This document shows, piece by piece, positions 10,701-23,300 of a stretch of 64,000 nt of DNA (its first letter is position 1; every line of letters starts with the position of its first letter). This DNA comes from Numida meleagris (lineage: Eukaryota > Chordata > Aves > Galliformes > Numididae): assembly GCF_002078875.1 (NCBI RefSeq), contig NC_034424.1, positions 5,252,296 to 5,316,295 on the forward strand, written 5' to 3'. The position numbers and the translations under genes were made by a program. The notes below the pieces were generated by a model. It saw only the letters and a list, made by a program, of their open reading frames with translations. It did no database searches and was not told the origin of the DNA.

Positions 10701-13700
10701 TGGGATGTAGGACTGTGGTTACCATTGCTGAAAAGGGAAGGGTAGGGGTGGGCTTCCTGATGCCTGTCTGGGTACAGGTCTCCTAATTTGCTTTTTATAA
10801 GCCATGGTGATCCATCATTGTGAGGGAAGGGGCGGGTGGTGAGTGGAGAGGAGGAAAGAAGAGCTACTTTCTCATGTATCTGCTCAGTTTTGTCAGTGGG
10901 GTTGTCCGTGGTCTCTTAGGTAATACCTCATTGCCCACTTGCATGCCCTCTTAGTTCATCTCCCATACCAAGTACTGTCTTTTTGCGCTGTGCTGTTCTG
11001 AAAATCTTGCTAAGCATGGCTCTGTCTTGTGGCTCCAAGTGTGGAGGACAAAACTCATAGTTCCTCCTAGCTTTGTGGGCACTGGAGGACTCTGAGGTCT
11101 TGGCTCCCTTTTGCATATGCTCAGCATGTGCCTTTCACATCAGTTGTGGTAACTGTGAGCATTCTGCCTTCCATCGCAGCGATCCCTGAAAATAGTTGAA
11201 GAGAGAAGTATGGCTTTCTGGCTTCTGTATAACTGCTGCCAGTGGGACAGATTGATGCTGGGATGATACTGAGCTGCCCATCACCCCTTGGAGCAGAGCT
11301 TTCCTAGGGTTTCAGAGGTAGTGAGAATAGTTACAAGGACTCCTCAGCTTCCTGCCACTGTGCTAATGGCTCTCCATCTCTTTCAGAATGCACCAAACAA
11401 ACAATGCGAGGTTTCTGGATTTACTATGGCGACATGTGCTGTCCATCTGCCTCGTCACAGTGGCTTTGCTAGTCTCATATAGTAGGTATGGAGCAATTGT
11501 TTGTCTTATGCTCTCATACACCCTTGTGGCTTTTAACAGCTGGCAGACCTGTCATTCTTTGTCCCGTGTTTCTGATGTAATTCTCAATGACTGCACTGTG
11601 CAAGTGAGAGAGCTTTGTGGAAGTTGCTGTGTTGCCATGAGCCCCTTCAGATAATGAAGCAAAGGTGCTACGTGCGTGGTGCTTCACAGATGCATTTATG
11701 AAACCCGAGATCCAGCTGAGCCTATGCCCAACTCCCTGCTGGCTCCATTGCCATGCTCCAGCCTCACTGCCTAGCTCTCTTTGCAACACTCATCATGAAG
11801 GCATTGCACCATGGCTTGGCACACCAGCGTCTGCAGCGCGTGGGCTGCTACAGTTGGTCAAACTGTTTGTTTTGCTTGAGCATTAGCTACAGTCGTTCAT
11901 AGCTGTTTGATTTGCAAGATTTAGTTGTGTTAACATGCCGAGTAAAGAAAATGAAGCGTTGATAATGATTTACTTTTTGCCTTTAACAAATAATACGATG
12001 AGCTCCAGTGGGTGGAAATAGGCAGAGTCAGGCTAGAAATAAGGCTGCGTCTTCCTCAGAAGAGTAGTTTGCACCATGACTGTATACTAGAGCTGCTTCC
12101 TTGTTACCAGTTACTTTTAAAACTGACAGGACAATTTCATAAAATATATGTGGTCTAATTCAAATAAAAATTAACTTGAGGAAGTCTTTCTGCAAAGCAG
12201 AAGGTCAGCGAAGGTGATCTTAATGGCCACGATGCATGGGTAGAGAAGAATTTGGGGTGTGATTCCTGTAGGATGTGTGCAGGGGTAACTTTAAGAACCA
12301 TTAATACAGCTTTCTGGTTGGTTGCAACTGCAGTAGGTGCTCCGTAGCTGTGCAGCCTGTGTGTTGTCACGCTTGAGAGCTGCAAAATTAAGACAAAAAT
12401 GTTGTCTGTTTTAAGTCTTTAAGCTTCAGCCTTGGTAGCTTGGAGGGGATTTCTGCTGCTGGCTTTGGAGAAGTCTCTCATGGGAACGGACAATGGCAGT
12501 TCTTCAGTTCATCCAAAGATGCGTGGTGAATTATTGAGTTAAGCTCAAAGTAGAAATGCTGGAAGCTGAATCTGCTGTAGCAGAGAAGGCACAATTTGTA
12601 ACCCAGCTTTTCCAGCTCTTTTTTGGTCAACTTTTTAATGAAAAACTTCGTAAAACATCCACTTCTAACATCTGGAGGATAACCTCCTCAGAACTTGGGA
12701 GAGTCCAGTGAGACATCAGCCCTCGAATCACACCTACTCTTGCTTTAATGCCTGTCTGGTGACTTTTCTCTTCCACTGCAGGGTTTATTTGCTTTACCAC
12801 ACCTGGAGCCAAGTCTTATATGGAGGTGTGGCAGGAAGCGTTATGGCCATAGCCTGGTTTGCCTTCACGCAAGAGATACTAACTCCTCTCTTCCCAAGAA
12901 TAGCTGCATGGTGAGTCTCTATTCTGTGAAGGTTTTATTCCTGCAAGTCTGCATTTCTTGTATCACTGTCGTGCTCATTAAATGAGCTTCCTGAGATGAG
13001 CTGATTACGCAGAAAAGTACAATTCCCTGGTGTGTTTAAAAAAAAAAAAAAGTGTAAAAATCATACCTTGCATCTGAAGGAAAACAAATGCAAAGATACT
13101 TTAGCCTCTGAAATTTTTTTAGACTGTTGTAGCTGTACAAGCCCTATCTCCATGGACTGATCAAACTCCCGTGAACTATGTTACAGATACTAGAAATGGG
13201 AATTCCTGGCTTCTGTTCCAGCTTTGATGGCTTTGTTGTACAGCTGTATAACTTGTTCTTCTGTGTTTTCTTCTGCATGTCTATACAAAAGATCACGTAT
13301 GGATGGGGGAGAGAGGACATTTAAGAAACACATTTGTAAGGCCCCTCTAAAGTTGTGGGTTGTGGCAGAGTATTGGTTCACAAGTAGCTTTTCATATCAT
13401 AGAATGGTTTGGGAAGGAAGGGACCTTAAAGGCCACCCAGTTCCAACCCCTGCTGTGGGCTGGTTGTGCCCCACTGGCTCAGGCTGCCCAGGGCCCCATC
13501 CAACCTGGCCTTGGATACCTTTAGGAATGGGGCCTCCATAACTTCTTTAAGCAACTTCTTAATCAGTTTAACAACCAAGTGAGATGATAAAGCCATTTAA
13601 ACTCAACATAGTCCAAAAATACAATATAAGGAAAGAAAAAACAATATTATTTTCTTTGAATTTAACAAGGAGCCTTCTTCCCAGACTTGAAGGATAATAG

Positions 13701-14399
13701 AATAGTAATGTTATGTTTGAACCAGATCTTATGCTGTGTCGTTATGTGTTAGGGTTGTTTTGTTTTGTTTTTGTATTCTGATCAAAACTGTGATAGAGAA
13801 AAAGTCTAATTTCTCCACTTTCTACCACCTCATCTATTTTCAGGCCAATTTCAGAGTTCTTTTTAATCCGAGACACCAGCCTCATTCCTAACATCTTGTG
13901 GTTTGAATATACAGTCACAAGAGCAGAAGCAAGGTAAGTGACCTGAGGTGGGGGGGACAAGAGGTGTAGCTAGATTGACTTGAGGTGTAGTTTTTATGTA
14001 TTAGAAACTAATGGCTGCTGTGGATGGAATAGTGTAAAGAAACCCCAAGTTGTGGGCAGCTACCGCATGTGGAAGGTGAGCCTACTGGGGAGATCAGTGT
14101 TGAATTTAAGCAGTCAATATTTCAACTTCCCAGCCCACGTTCCTTGCAAGCAGGCGTTTTTAATCTTGCATCCATGTGTGAGCTTGTGCACGCTTAGAAC
14201 GTGGTGGCTGTTCTAGGACTGTAGAAAGGACTTACCTCAATGCAGAGTGTGATGGGGGTGGCTTTATTTTTGTATGGAGCTACACAAAGCCTTGCTTTAA
14301 TTCTTCTGTCTTTTGCCCCCTGGCTTGCCACTCTCACCTTGTCCTCTGTTTTGGTGTTGCAGAAACAGACAGCGCAAGCTGGGTACGAAGCTCCAGTGA
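1728..14399 (+). CDS. DOLPP1: Dolichyldiphosphatase 1 (dolichyl pyrophosphate phosphatase), 8 coding exons
   Basis: The enzyme hydrolyses dolichyl diphosphate to dolichyl phosphate on the ER lumenal side, recycling the lipid carrier for N-glycosylation. Coding exons are 1728-1803, 8312-8412, 10121-10205, 10459-10558, 11387-11485, 12782-12910, 13844-13933 and 14363-14399. All junctions are GT-AG and phases close to 717 nt, giving 238 aa, the length I know for the mammalian protein. PAP2-family motifs are all visible: KX6RP (K77 to R84-P85), PSSH (100-103) and SRX5H (S153-R154 to H160). Hydrophobic segments at roughly 34-52, 105-121, 138-152 and 165-182 fit a multipass membrane enzyme. The start is chosen because [16 protein letters not shown] aligns with the mammalian N terminus. 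Identity is essentially certain; exon ends are inferred from splice consensus and phase. Confidence 0.97.
2019..2028. promoter_or_regulatory. NRF1-type palindrome
   Basis: GCGCATGCGC is a full match to the NRF1 consensus and lies about 215 bp downstream of the DOLPP1 exon 1 donor site, still within the CpG island. A related, less perfect GCGCGTGCGCGC stands near 1956-1968. Confidence 0.6.
2915..2952 (-). repeat. Probable CR1 LINE 3'-end remnant
   Basis: The string from 2915, with ATAATCGTGGAATTG followed by TTGGAAGGGACCCTTA, resembles the reverse complement of the avian CR1 3' terminus. It is short and degraded, so the family call is moderate. Confidence 0.5.
5111..5160 (+). repeat. 25-bp tandem duplication
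   Basis: Two adjacent 25-bp units (5111-5135 and 5136-5160), each carrying CTGCCAGCCCTTGCCCTG, differ at two positions. They lie in DOLPP1 intron 1. Confidence 0.85.
5801..5820 (+). repeat. A20 homopolymer
   Basis: Twenty consecutive A residues follow a short T run (5795-5800). No retrocopy or target-site duplication is evident next to it. Confidence 0.9.
7727..7749 (+). repeat. A23 homopolymer
   Basis: Twenty-three consecutive A residues lie in DOLPP1 intron 1, followed by a T/C-rich stretch. No source element is recognisable upstream. Confidence 0.9.
9546..9595 (-). repeat. Probable CR1-related fragment
   Basis: The stretch containing AAGTCCAACCATCAGCCCAT and the following CACTGCACCTGC resembles the reverse complement of a CR1 3' region. 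It is short and diverged, within DOLPP1 intron 2. Confidence 0.45.
13396..13545 (-). repeat. CR1 LINE 3' fragment
   Basis: The segment starts with ATCATAGAATGGTTTGGGA and continues through the typical avian CR1 tail (GGCCACCCAGTTCCAACCCC, CCCAGGGCCCCATCCAACCT) in reverse orientation. It is 5'-truncated with no coding part and sits in DOLPP1 intron 6. Confidence 0.92.
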
Positions 14400-17234
14400 C
14401 TCAGGAGGTGTGGGGACCAGAGCGTGCGTTTTAACAGAGACAGACAAGAGCAGAGACCTGGGAGCAGCAAGGAGCCTTTTAACAGACGGACCAAAGGAAC
14501 AGGCAGGGACCATACCCAAAACCTGAAAGCCTTTGCTCTGCTTTAGCAGCTAGCTGGATGCTCCCTGATGCATGTGGGACCGTGCAGGAGTAGAAACTCA
14601 TTTTCAACACAGATGCACATTGCCGGTTGGAATGTACCATCATGTCTACGTCAGGGGAAGGGGGAGAAAATGCCTGGTGTCATGTTTGGGGGAGGGAAAA
14701 CCAAAAATGAATCATTTCTGTGACTTTTTTCTTTTTTTTTTTTTTTCCTTTAGCATGAAATATACACACTATTTATTTATTTTTTTTAAAATGGAGCTAT
14801 TGTTTTTGGGGTGGGTGAGGCATTGTGTGTTTCGTTTTGCTTTTTGTTCGGGCTTTTTCTTTTTGGAAGAAGATGACAAAACTAATCTCCAGTTGATCAC
14901 GGTTAATTAGGGCTTTTAGTTTTCTAAAAATTTCTCAGGAGGGAGGGGAACTGAGATGGCATGACCGAGGTAGAAGGGAGAGGAAGGCGTCTTCCCTTTC
15001 TACAACCAGCTTGGGTGATCAAAATCAATTCCAACTGCACTTTGTACAGACAGAAAGTACTGAAGATTTGAATTTTTTTTTAAACACTAGTGATGATTCT
15101 GTGGGGAAGCCTGCACGGATTCTATTAAGGGGAGTGTGTGTGTGTGTAAAACAAAGGAAAACTGAAATACACTGATATTATTATTTTTTTTCCACTGCTG
15201 CTCCTGGTGTGTAATTAGCAAGGGTGTCTTTCTCAGAATCTCTTCTAGGTGGCAAGGTTACCATACATATCTCATGTTTATTTCATCTCTTCCTTTATTC
15301 TTTTATTACCTCAGGGTTGTTGGGATCTGTACAGCGTCTGTTGTTGTACTTGGTGTGTGACTGATGGCACTAGAAACCCATTGGTTATAAGCAATGCTGT
15401 GCTCCAGTAAGAGTCAGCCCAAGGCCTTACGAAATTCAGTTGCTAGTCTCTGTCTTAAGCACTGGATTTTTATTTTTTTATTTTTTTTATTAAAAGAGAA
15501 GGATTTTAAGGATGAACACAATGACAACTGTAGACAAATAACAAGGTGAACAACTAATAACTAGCTCAGCTGCTGTGTGAATTTTTGAAGAGTCCTGTTG
15601 GAATCCAGTCGTGACCTTATCCTAGCAGATATGCCTGCTAGTTTTTATGGTGGGTTGCTTGGGGTTCTGCAGGAGTAACCTTGAATGCTGAACTACAGAC
15701 AACTTTTGTTTTCCATCCTTCTTCCATTTGGATTCTTTGTTTGGCTAGTCAGCTCTCTGGGTGCTGTGTCTCTGTGGGAGTGTGCCTGCCATCTGTGTGT
15801 GCTGCTGATGCCTACAACTTCAGCCATCCATGAGTTAACCTGGCAAGGGCTATACTCAACGTGCTTCAGGGCTGTGCATGGACACTTTCTGTATTTCGAA
15901 TATATAATGCAGCAGTTCAAGCGTAAGTACAGAGAAATATTTATTCAAAGCACAATTGACTTGAACTTTCACAGATAAAGGACAGCTTCTGAACTGGCTC
16001 AAAGGTCATCGGTGTGCCTTCGATGCAGTCATGTGAGCAGAGGTAAAATGACTGTCACATCTCAGTCTTGCTGCCTGTTTTAATATCTTCACTTTAAACA
16101 GACTCCTGCATTATAAAGCTGCTTGAAGTGAGATGTTTCTGTTCATCTTGATTTTTAAATTTTTTTTTTATTTTTTAAGTTTCCATCTGTGCCTGTCGCC
16201 ATAGGAGTTTGTGTGTTCGTATGGAGTAGGAGTTGGCTGCTGTAGAAACTGTTGGACAACCAGAGTATTAACTGTAGAGTAGAAAGTAGCGATCCTGATT
16301 TGGTTCAGGAGTGAAGCCATTTAAATTTCTGTGTTTAGGTAGCGCTGTGCAGTGAACTAATTGTTTTTTTCAGTTGCATCGAGTCAGGTTTAAGAACTGT
16401 TTCAACTCTTTGCATAACACGAGCGGTCCTGTTTCTCCTAACATCTGAAGGACCTGAGCACTGGATCTGCTTTGAAGGTGCATCCGAATAAAGAGGCATC
16501 TTACAGCTTTCACAAGAACATGGAATTGGACTTGCTGTATTAAAATTAGGACAGAACATCAGTAAGCCATGTGACATAGTGGTACCTTATGATTGAGTCT
16601 GGAAGCTGGTACTAATCACGACTTACAGTTTTATTTTTTTTTTCCTTGCAAGTTAACTTATAAAGCCAGAAGGGGGATCACAGGCTCTTCCCTAAGGAAA
16701 AGGCTGAGAAATGCTTAAGGAGTGGCTAGCACTTCTTCAGTTTCTTGTAAGCTGAAAGACAGCTGGCAAAACTGTGTGGAAGCAGCAGTTGAACTAGGGA
16801 AGGGATTACACGTCCTCATGGAGAGCAGTACAGCGTACAAAGCTGTTGCTCTTCATGTTGCCTTCAAATCCAAGCTTCCTGCAGTAATGCTTAGGAGTAT
16901 GACAGGGAGAAGAGCTCTTGTAAGACACTGTAATAAACTGTGTTCTGTGATTTGTTTGTAATCTGCATCTTCCGCCTACTCTTGCTGTACCTTTCCAGAA
17001 GACTGCAATATTTGATGGTAGAAATTTGTTAGCGATCCCATGGATTTTCTTAACTAAATGGTGCTGTGCAGGAAAAAGATTCAAGCTCTGCCTTATTCCA
17101 AACTTGTATGAAGTCTCCTGCCACTACTTTTCTGAAACACAAATATTTCCTTTGGAACACGTGGCTTTGCAAGCAGATGCTTTCAAGTTCCTCCCCTGTA
17201 CTCAAGGGCTGGATGGAGATACTAAGACAATAAA
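14400..17234 (+). other. DOLPP1: DOLPP1 3' untranslated region and downstream flank
   Basis: No further coding sequence follows the TGA at 14397-14399. The region is T-rich and includes an AU-rich ATTTATTTATTT block at 14771-14782. Candidate poly(A) hexamers on the + strand are ATTAAA 15489-15494 and AATAAA at 16487-16492, 16932-16937 and 17229-17234. The one at 16932 is followed by a GT-rich downstream element and is the best placed. The true end cannot be fixed from sequence alone. Confidence 0.6.
16932..16937 (+). promoter_or_regulatory. Candidate DOLPP1 polyadenylation signal
   Basis: AATAAA is followed within 30 nt by CTGTGTTCTGTGATTTGTTT, a typical GU-rich downstream element. Other + strand hexamers at 16487 and 17229 are alternatives. 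Confidence 0.45.
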
Positions 17235-17532
17235 AGGAAGGTGACAGAACATCATGGTTCACTGTTCTTGCTGTCCCCACATGTAAACCTTCTCCTGTAA
17301 GGGCAGTACTGTACCTGCTGCAGTATTGAAGGAGATTTCAGTATTTTTGTAGCATTTGTTTATTGTGTTTCTGTTTATTTGAAGAACATTTCAAAACTGC
17401 ACGACATGGATTACGTTATCAAAACAGAACTTAATACAGCTAACCAGCAAAGCATGCAAACGCTACCAGGCTGTATCATAAATTGCACTTAAACCCCAGG
17501 AATTCATTGAATGTTCTCAGTCTATGCATTTC

Positions 17533-17538
17533 TTTATT
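17533..17538 (-). promoter_or_regulatory. Candidate CRAT polyadenylation signal
   Basis: TTTATT on the + strand reads AATAAA on the - strand, 2.8 kb past the CRAT stop codon. Further - strand hexamers stand at 18508-18513, 18746-18751, 17374-17379 and 17359-17364, so which is used is open. Confidence 0.35.
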
Positions 17539-17539
17539 T

Positions 17540-20375
17540 GCTCCAAATCAGTAGTTTTCCCAGAAGTTATGTTTCTCGTACTGAATGCATCTTTAAGACT
17601 ATTGACATCTCTCACTAAAGCAATCAGACAATCAAAAACAGAGAGGAGAACAGTATGCAGTAAGCTGACACTGGAAAAACTGAAGGTATGAATCAGAATA
17701 CTATCACATTTTAGAACCTGCACAATAAAATACGTTTGTTTTTTTTTTTAAAGGAGAAACCTTGTAATGATTTCAGCGTCCTTTCAACCACATCAGAAAA
17801 CAGGTTTTCATCTGAATTTCAGCTCCATATATCATTAAGGATGCATAAAGTGGTCTAAGAATCTTGTCTTTCAGTGTGATACTCTGCTTCGTGCACCTCT
17901 GCGCTCTGCTGCAGCCAGTGGGATATCTAGATTTAGATCCAGGACATATCAGTCCCATCTTCTGAGATATATTCACAGCAGGGCATTACTTCTGCTCAAT
18001 CTTTAATAGGCACTTTCATTTGAGGCCCTTTCCTTTGATAAGACAGAAGGAGAAAAGGGCCACTTGCAAGTACTGAAATGACAGTGCTGAGTATCAGTAG
18101 TTGAAGGCATTGCAGACGGGGAAGTCACTCATCCCCTAGCACAGATGTTGATTCAGCACGGAGGGGAGGAGTACTTTGGCAAAGAAAAATATTTTTCAAA
18201 GTAAAAAGTATAAAAGCAGCTGTTATTTCAGCAAGGTGTGGTCTTTTATGTAGTATTTACAGTCATTTACACTCTGATAATACTGCGTATCCTCTTGCAA
18301 TTTTCAGTCTACTTCACAGCAGAGGACAAAGAGAGCAGGAATGTGTGTTCACAGCTTTGTAGTGCTCCCACTGTTTCTTTAGGCTATCCCGCTCCATTCA
18401 GGATTCTTCTAAAAGATCAACTAAATCCATGTAAATGATGTGAAAGTGGCAGTTCATACAATCACTGGCTGTGCAGGTGAGTTTCTGTTAAATTTTCCAT
18501 TTTAAGGTTTATTTAGGTGTATGAAGCTTGAAAACAATACCCTTTTAGGAAAAAAAAAGCAACAGTTTTGGCTTGTGTCTTTCTCAAAGCAGATTAGAAC
18601 AATACTTTTCCCTAAACTGATTTAGTGCAAAATTCTTCATGTCTGTTTACCAAGGCACTTTGATCATCTGTGATCATAAAAGTAGCAATTACGATCAAAT
18701 ATTTTCCTCTAACAGTACAGGCCATCGAATTTGTAATGCATCTTGTTTATTGTGACGTCCCAACGGTTGCATCTTGAAGGGTGTGCTGCTTAAATATTGA
18801 ATTCCTGTTGCTGAAATAGCAGTAGAAGCAGCAGAATTCTTCATTACCATTTAATTTTACTAAATAAAAATTAAAGGAGCTTGGATTCTGGTAGATTCAT
18901 TGGAAGTAGTGCTTAGAAAATGTTCCTATGCACAAATTGTACGTTGATGTTTTTTTGTATAATCCTTTGCCGTCTCAGTTGAACATGAAAACACTGTTAC
19001 AAGATCATTCTTTCACATAACAGAGATGGCACAGATCTGAATAACACTGCAGTTAAGAAAAAAAATTCCAAAGCATCAGAAAAGGTGCAGTATTGTTACT
19101 GCAGGAACAACAGCTGCTATAGCAGACAAACATCTAAAGGTGCCTGCACATTCTTAGCTTTCTTCCTGCTCTTCAGGTGCTTCTGCATTTTTTAAAAGCA
19201 GAATCATGTGAAAGAAGGGACATTCTGCAGCTGTTTTTCCTTGGGTGCTAACAGATACGAATTCTGTAGGCCAAAACCAGACGTGTATTCTGGAATTCGA
19301 GGTCGGAAATATTCCTTTCTATCCACAACTTCGAACATGTTTGGCCTGCATAAATATGTGGTTTCTGAAAGCAAGCTATACAACCACGTTAGATTTAACA
19401 TGTGTGCCCTGAAGGGGCATGTGGCCCTCTGACTAGTAAGTAGAAGGTCAGCATCTGTTTCTTTTCCTCAGTTCCAAAGTAAAGGTGCAGTGGAGCAACT
19501 GTTCTGCTAAATGCACAGGCAATCCCTTCTCATCTCAACAAATGGGAAGGTACCTAAAGCTAAAGCTCACAAAACCTGGGCAAGACAAGTTTTGTAGAAG
19601 CTTTGAGGGGGGAGCTTTACACAGTCTGAAGATGAAGGGCTGGGCCCACAGCAGCATGCTTAAACAAAAAGCCCAGAACAAAGCAAACAAAAATCTGCCT
19701 TAGCTTGTAGTGGATGGTACACTGTCACTGGGTCAGTGCAATGGAAAGGTATCAGCATCTTAAAAAAGAGAGGAAGGGAACATTTCCAGGGCTGCAAAGC
19801 ATGTAATGATAAGGTGCCTGGGATAAGTAGTACAGTGCACTCTTAACAAGGCTGGATCTGCTCTGACTTCTTTCTCCCCTTTGTTCAATGGTGATGTTTT
19901 GCTGGAGTCTAAGAACTCTTCAGGGAAGTTGCAAAGATGCTGCACTCTTCAGAAGCCTAAACCAGAAAAAGCCTTGGTCTTGCAGTAGTCCCATCATATA
20001 ATAACATTCCCTGCTTTTCCTGGAGAACTGCCTTCTTCACCAAATGGATGTAGATACTGGTAAGGACTGTGCTTTCTATATATTCTGTTACAGTAAATTC
20101 CATAAAAAGATTTTAGTCCTCTTTGAGGACAGGAAGGTGCGCTTAGCAGTGATGGGAAGAGGACCACTCAGTTCCACTTTCTCTGTGGACAACGTTTCCT
20201 CTCACCACACAGTCTAGTATCTGTAGATGACCGTTCTGTCTTGCTGAAAACAAATGATGCCCTCCTAGATTCCAGTCAGGGCAGGCTGTCCCCTCAATCA
20301 TTTGCTGAGGAACTGGGAACTTCAGTGCATGAAAGACAGCCCCTCTCGTTGGGGATTTTACATCGTGTTTGCCCC
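17540..20375 (-). other. CRAT: Probable CRAT 3' untranslated region
   Basis: Between the CRAT stop codon and the convergent DOLPP1 tail I see no coding sequence, no repeat family I recognise and no RNA gene. Several - strand AATAAA hexamers suggest alternative 3' ends. The assignment as UTR rests on position only. Confidence 0.45.
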
Positions 20376-23300
20376 TTACAGTTTGGATTTGGGAGTAGAT
20401 TGGAGCAAGCTCCTCATGTCTAGCAGTGCTTTCTCAAGATAATGTGCCATGCGAGCTGCATTTGTGTCAGCACAGCTGTTGAAAGCTGAAATGGCAAAGT
20501 TGATATGTTCATCCATAGGGTTGTAACAGATTCCGTAGCCATCTGGAACCACGGGACCAAAACACATCACACAGTCTGTCTTTGCTGGGACCTGTGGAGA
20601 CAATGTAATTAAACTTCTAACTAGCCAGGCAAAAATGCAGTTATCAAATGCTAACAACTATGTCAACAGTAGAAGAAACTCATGAAAATGCTCTAAAGAG
20701 AGCCTTTTGCTCAGCTCCACCTACCAGCCTATGTGTTGGATTCTGCTATGTAGTAGCATTGTGATTTCTTGTGCCTCTGCAGAGGAGAAAACTCCCCAGT
20801 ATAAGCTTGTAGTAAGTCACAAGCAGAACTTTTTTCAGTAAGAGCCAGAGCACAGCAGCTGGCATCTAACTCTAATTGATACCATGTGCCAGTAGACACC
20901 AAACACTTTTAGTCACCTCAGCCTCGGTTATGCTTGTGTTTCAGAGAGTGGAGAAGGACTGGCATTAACGGGATTGGTAGTGGGCTTAAAATACTCTAAA
21001 GAGATGAGGGAGAAATGCAGAGAAGAAGTGCAATGGTAATAAATGGAGACCATTCCCATCTTTGCTTAAATGAGCCCTACCTGGCTGGTTGAGAGATTGA
21101 AGTGCATTGCAACAGCGTATGCTGTGTCCATGAACAGCTCGGGCATGCTCACCAAGTCCTCAATAGCTTGGAGCTTCAAGCCTAAGAGGTGGCGGTCTAT
21201 TGCATTCCCCCTTATTGCCTGTAAGGATGGAAGGGTAGGTGAGAACCTGTCCAGCAGCAAAATGAGTGACACTATCACCATTTGGTTAAAAAAAAAAACA
21301 AACACACAACCCCCACTTCTAAGTATCTATACATCTACAAAGTTAGAATACTGGATATTGCCCTTAGATGGTCAGTCAGTTTTGTTTGTGAAGACTGTGA
21401 AATTAAATTAAACATACCAGTGGAACCAACCTTGCCGTTCCTGCCTATGTGCTTTCTCTGGTTTAAGGTGTTCTCCTGCAGCTGTGGCATTAATCAGAAA
21501 CGATGTCAGTGAAAACAGAAGCTATTTTGCTATTTGGTCTTTCCTGTCACCAGGGGCACTTAAACCACTAGTTAAAGAGGAGAAAGCATTCAGGCAGTAG
21601 CCTAGAGCGTCAGCTCTGTGCAACAGCACTAATGGCCGCATCACTGTGCCTCAGAGATAAAGCTCTTTAGGTCTTGTTTTTCACCAGAACCCCCATTTAT
21701 TGTGTAAAACCTCAGTGATGGTTGCACAGAGGTCACTTACCATATCTGTGTATTCTCTGTGGGCCTGGGTAGCTCTCCTCAGCAAGTCTGTTTTCTCCTG
21801 GTCCTGAAGAGAACACATAAATCTTAACTTGTTCTACAGAAAGGCTAACCTCGTTTTGGCTGTGCCTGTGGGATACAGGTATTTCTGTCTTGTGTGTCTA
21901 CACTAAACTAATGCTAATTTTAAAATTTTGTTGTTAGGCTGCGTTATCTCATTCTGAGTGGAGTTCTCCATCCATCAGTAGTAAAACTTAGAGTGGTTAA
22001 ACAAACTGTTAGAAGGGAGACAGTTCCTTATTGGAGGATTAGAAACACCTACATGTTGTTTCCCTAGCTTTCAATACACATGAAAGGAAAACTAAATGAA
22101 ATCCAAGGTGTGTAACTGTATACTCCAAGCTATATTTTAGCTTTACTTTATATCAGGTGCAGTTCTGCAAAGCTGAAACCAGCTGATGTAATTAGCCAAA
22201 TAAGCATCTCTCCTTATTTTCTGATATAGAGTCCTCTCATGCTACTTCTCTGCAATCCTCACCGATTTGTCAGGGCTGTCCATGGACTGTACAAACTTAA
22301 GAGACTCAATAGAAGCGGAACGGATGGTGTCTGTGCGGCCCAAACGGAACATCCTTAGTGAGGCACTCTCATATGTGGGACAGGCGTGGCCGTACATCCT
22401 GGGAGATGGAGAAGAGTCAAGCTCACGTATTTGAGTCTGAAGGTGGGGAGGCTGAAAAGCTACCTGGTGGTGGTCTTACCTGTAATATGCTAGCTGCAAG
22501 GCCAGCTGGATAAAAGCATCAGGACTTATCTTCTCTGACTTGGGGAAGGCTTTCCCAAATTGATGGAAGACCATCACTTTGATATCCAGGTCTTCAACCA
22601 TGCTGCAAGGAAAGAGAGAGGAAATATTCCTTCACCTGCTGGTTGTCTTTGAAACATAAATGTATGCACTTGGCTTTCCTGAGGCTGAGAGGGAGCAGGC
22701 TACTTGGATTCCATCTACGCAGGGACTGGCAGCTCCATCACACTCAGACTTGTTTACACAGCAACACAGAGGTGAGCTTTTTTGGCCACTGCTGAAAATC
22801 TGCACTGAGTTAATTGGGCTTACGTCTGTGCATATACTCCAGCGTCCCTAGTTGAATGTACTAAAGCTTTGGTCTTTCTTAGCAAAAGTGGAATGGATAA
22901 ACAACTGCCCCTTTTCCGTACCTTTGTTTCCTCCTAGCAGGTGGCTTTAGTATGCTTTTCAGCTAGGTTCAATGCTGTTGACCCAGCAGGTCACTGGAAA
23001 ACTCCCTAATGGGGGAAGGCTGACATATTTGAAATGGGGACATGAGTTACACCTTCAGTCACTCACTAGACCCTCTCCAGGGCTTTATACTTACATGTTG
23101 AGGTTCTGCTTTGCCTTCTCTATGTCATTCTTGATTTCTGGAGTTATGTTAAACCGCAGCTTCTTGGGCATCGGCAAAGGAATCATTGGTGATCTTATCA
23201 GCTCAGGTTTCTTCCTGCTTAGAGAAATGACTGTGTTTAACCAGCCCTTTGACACAAGGCTTAGCTAAGTACAGCAGAACCTGGGCAGAAATGCACAGGA

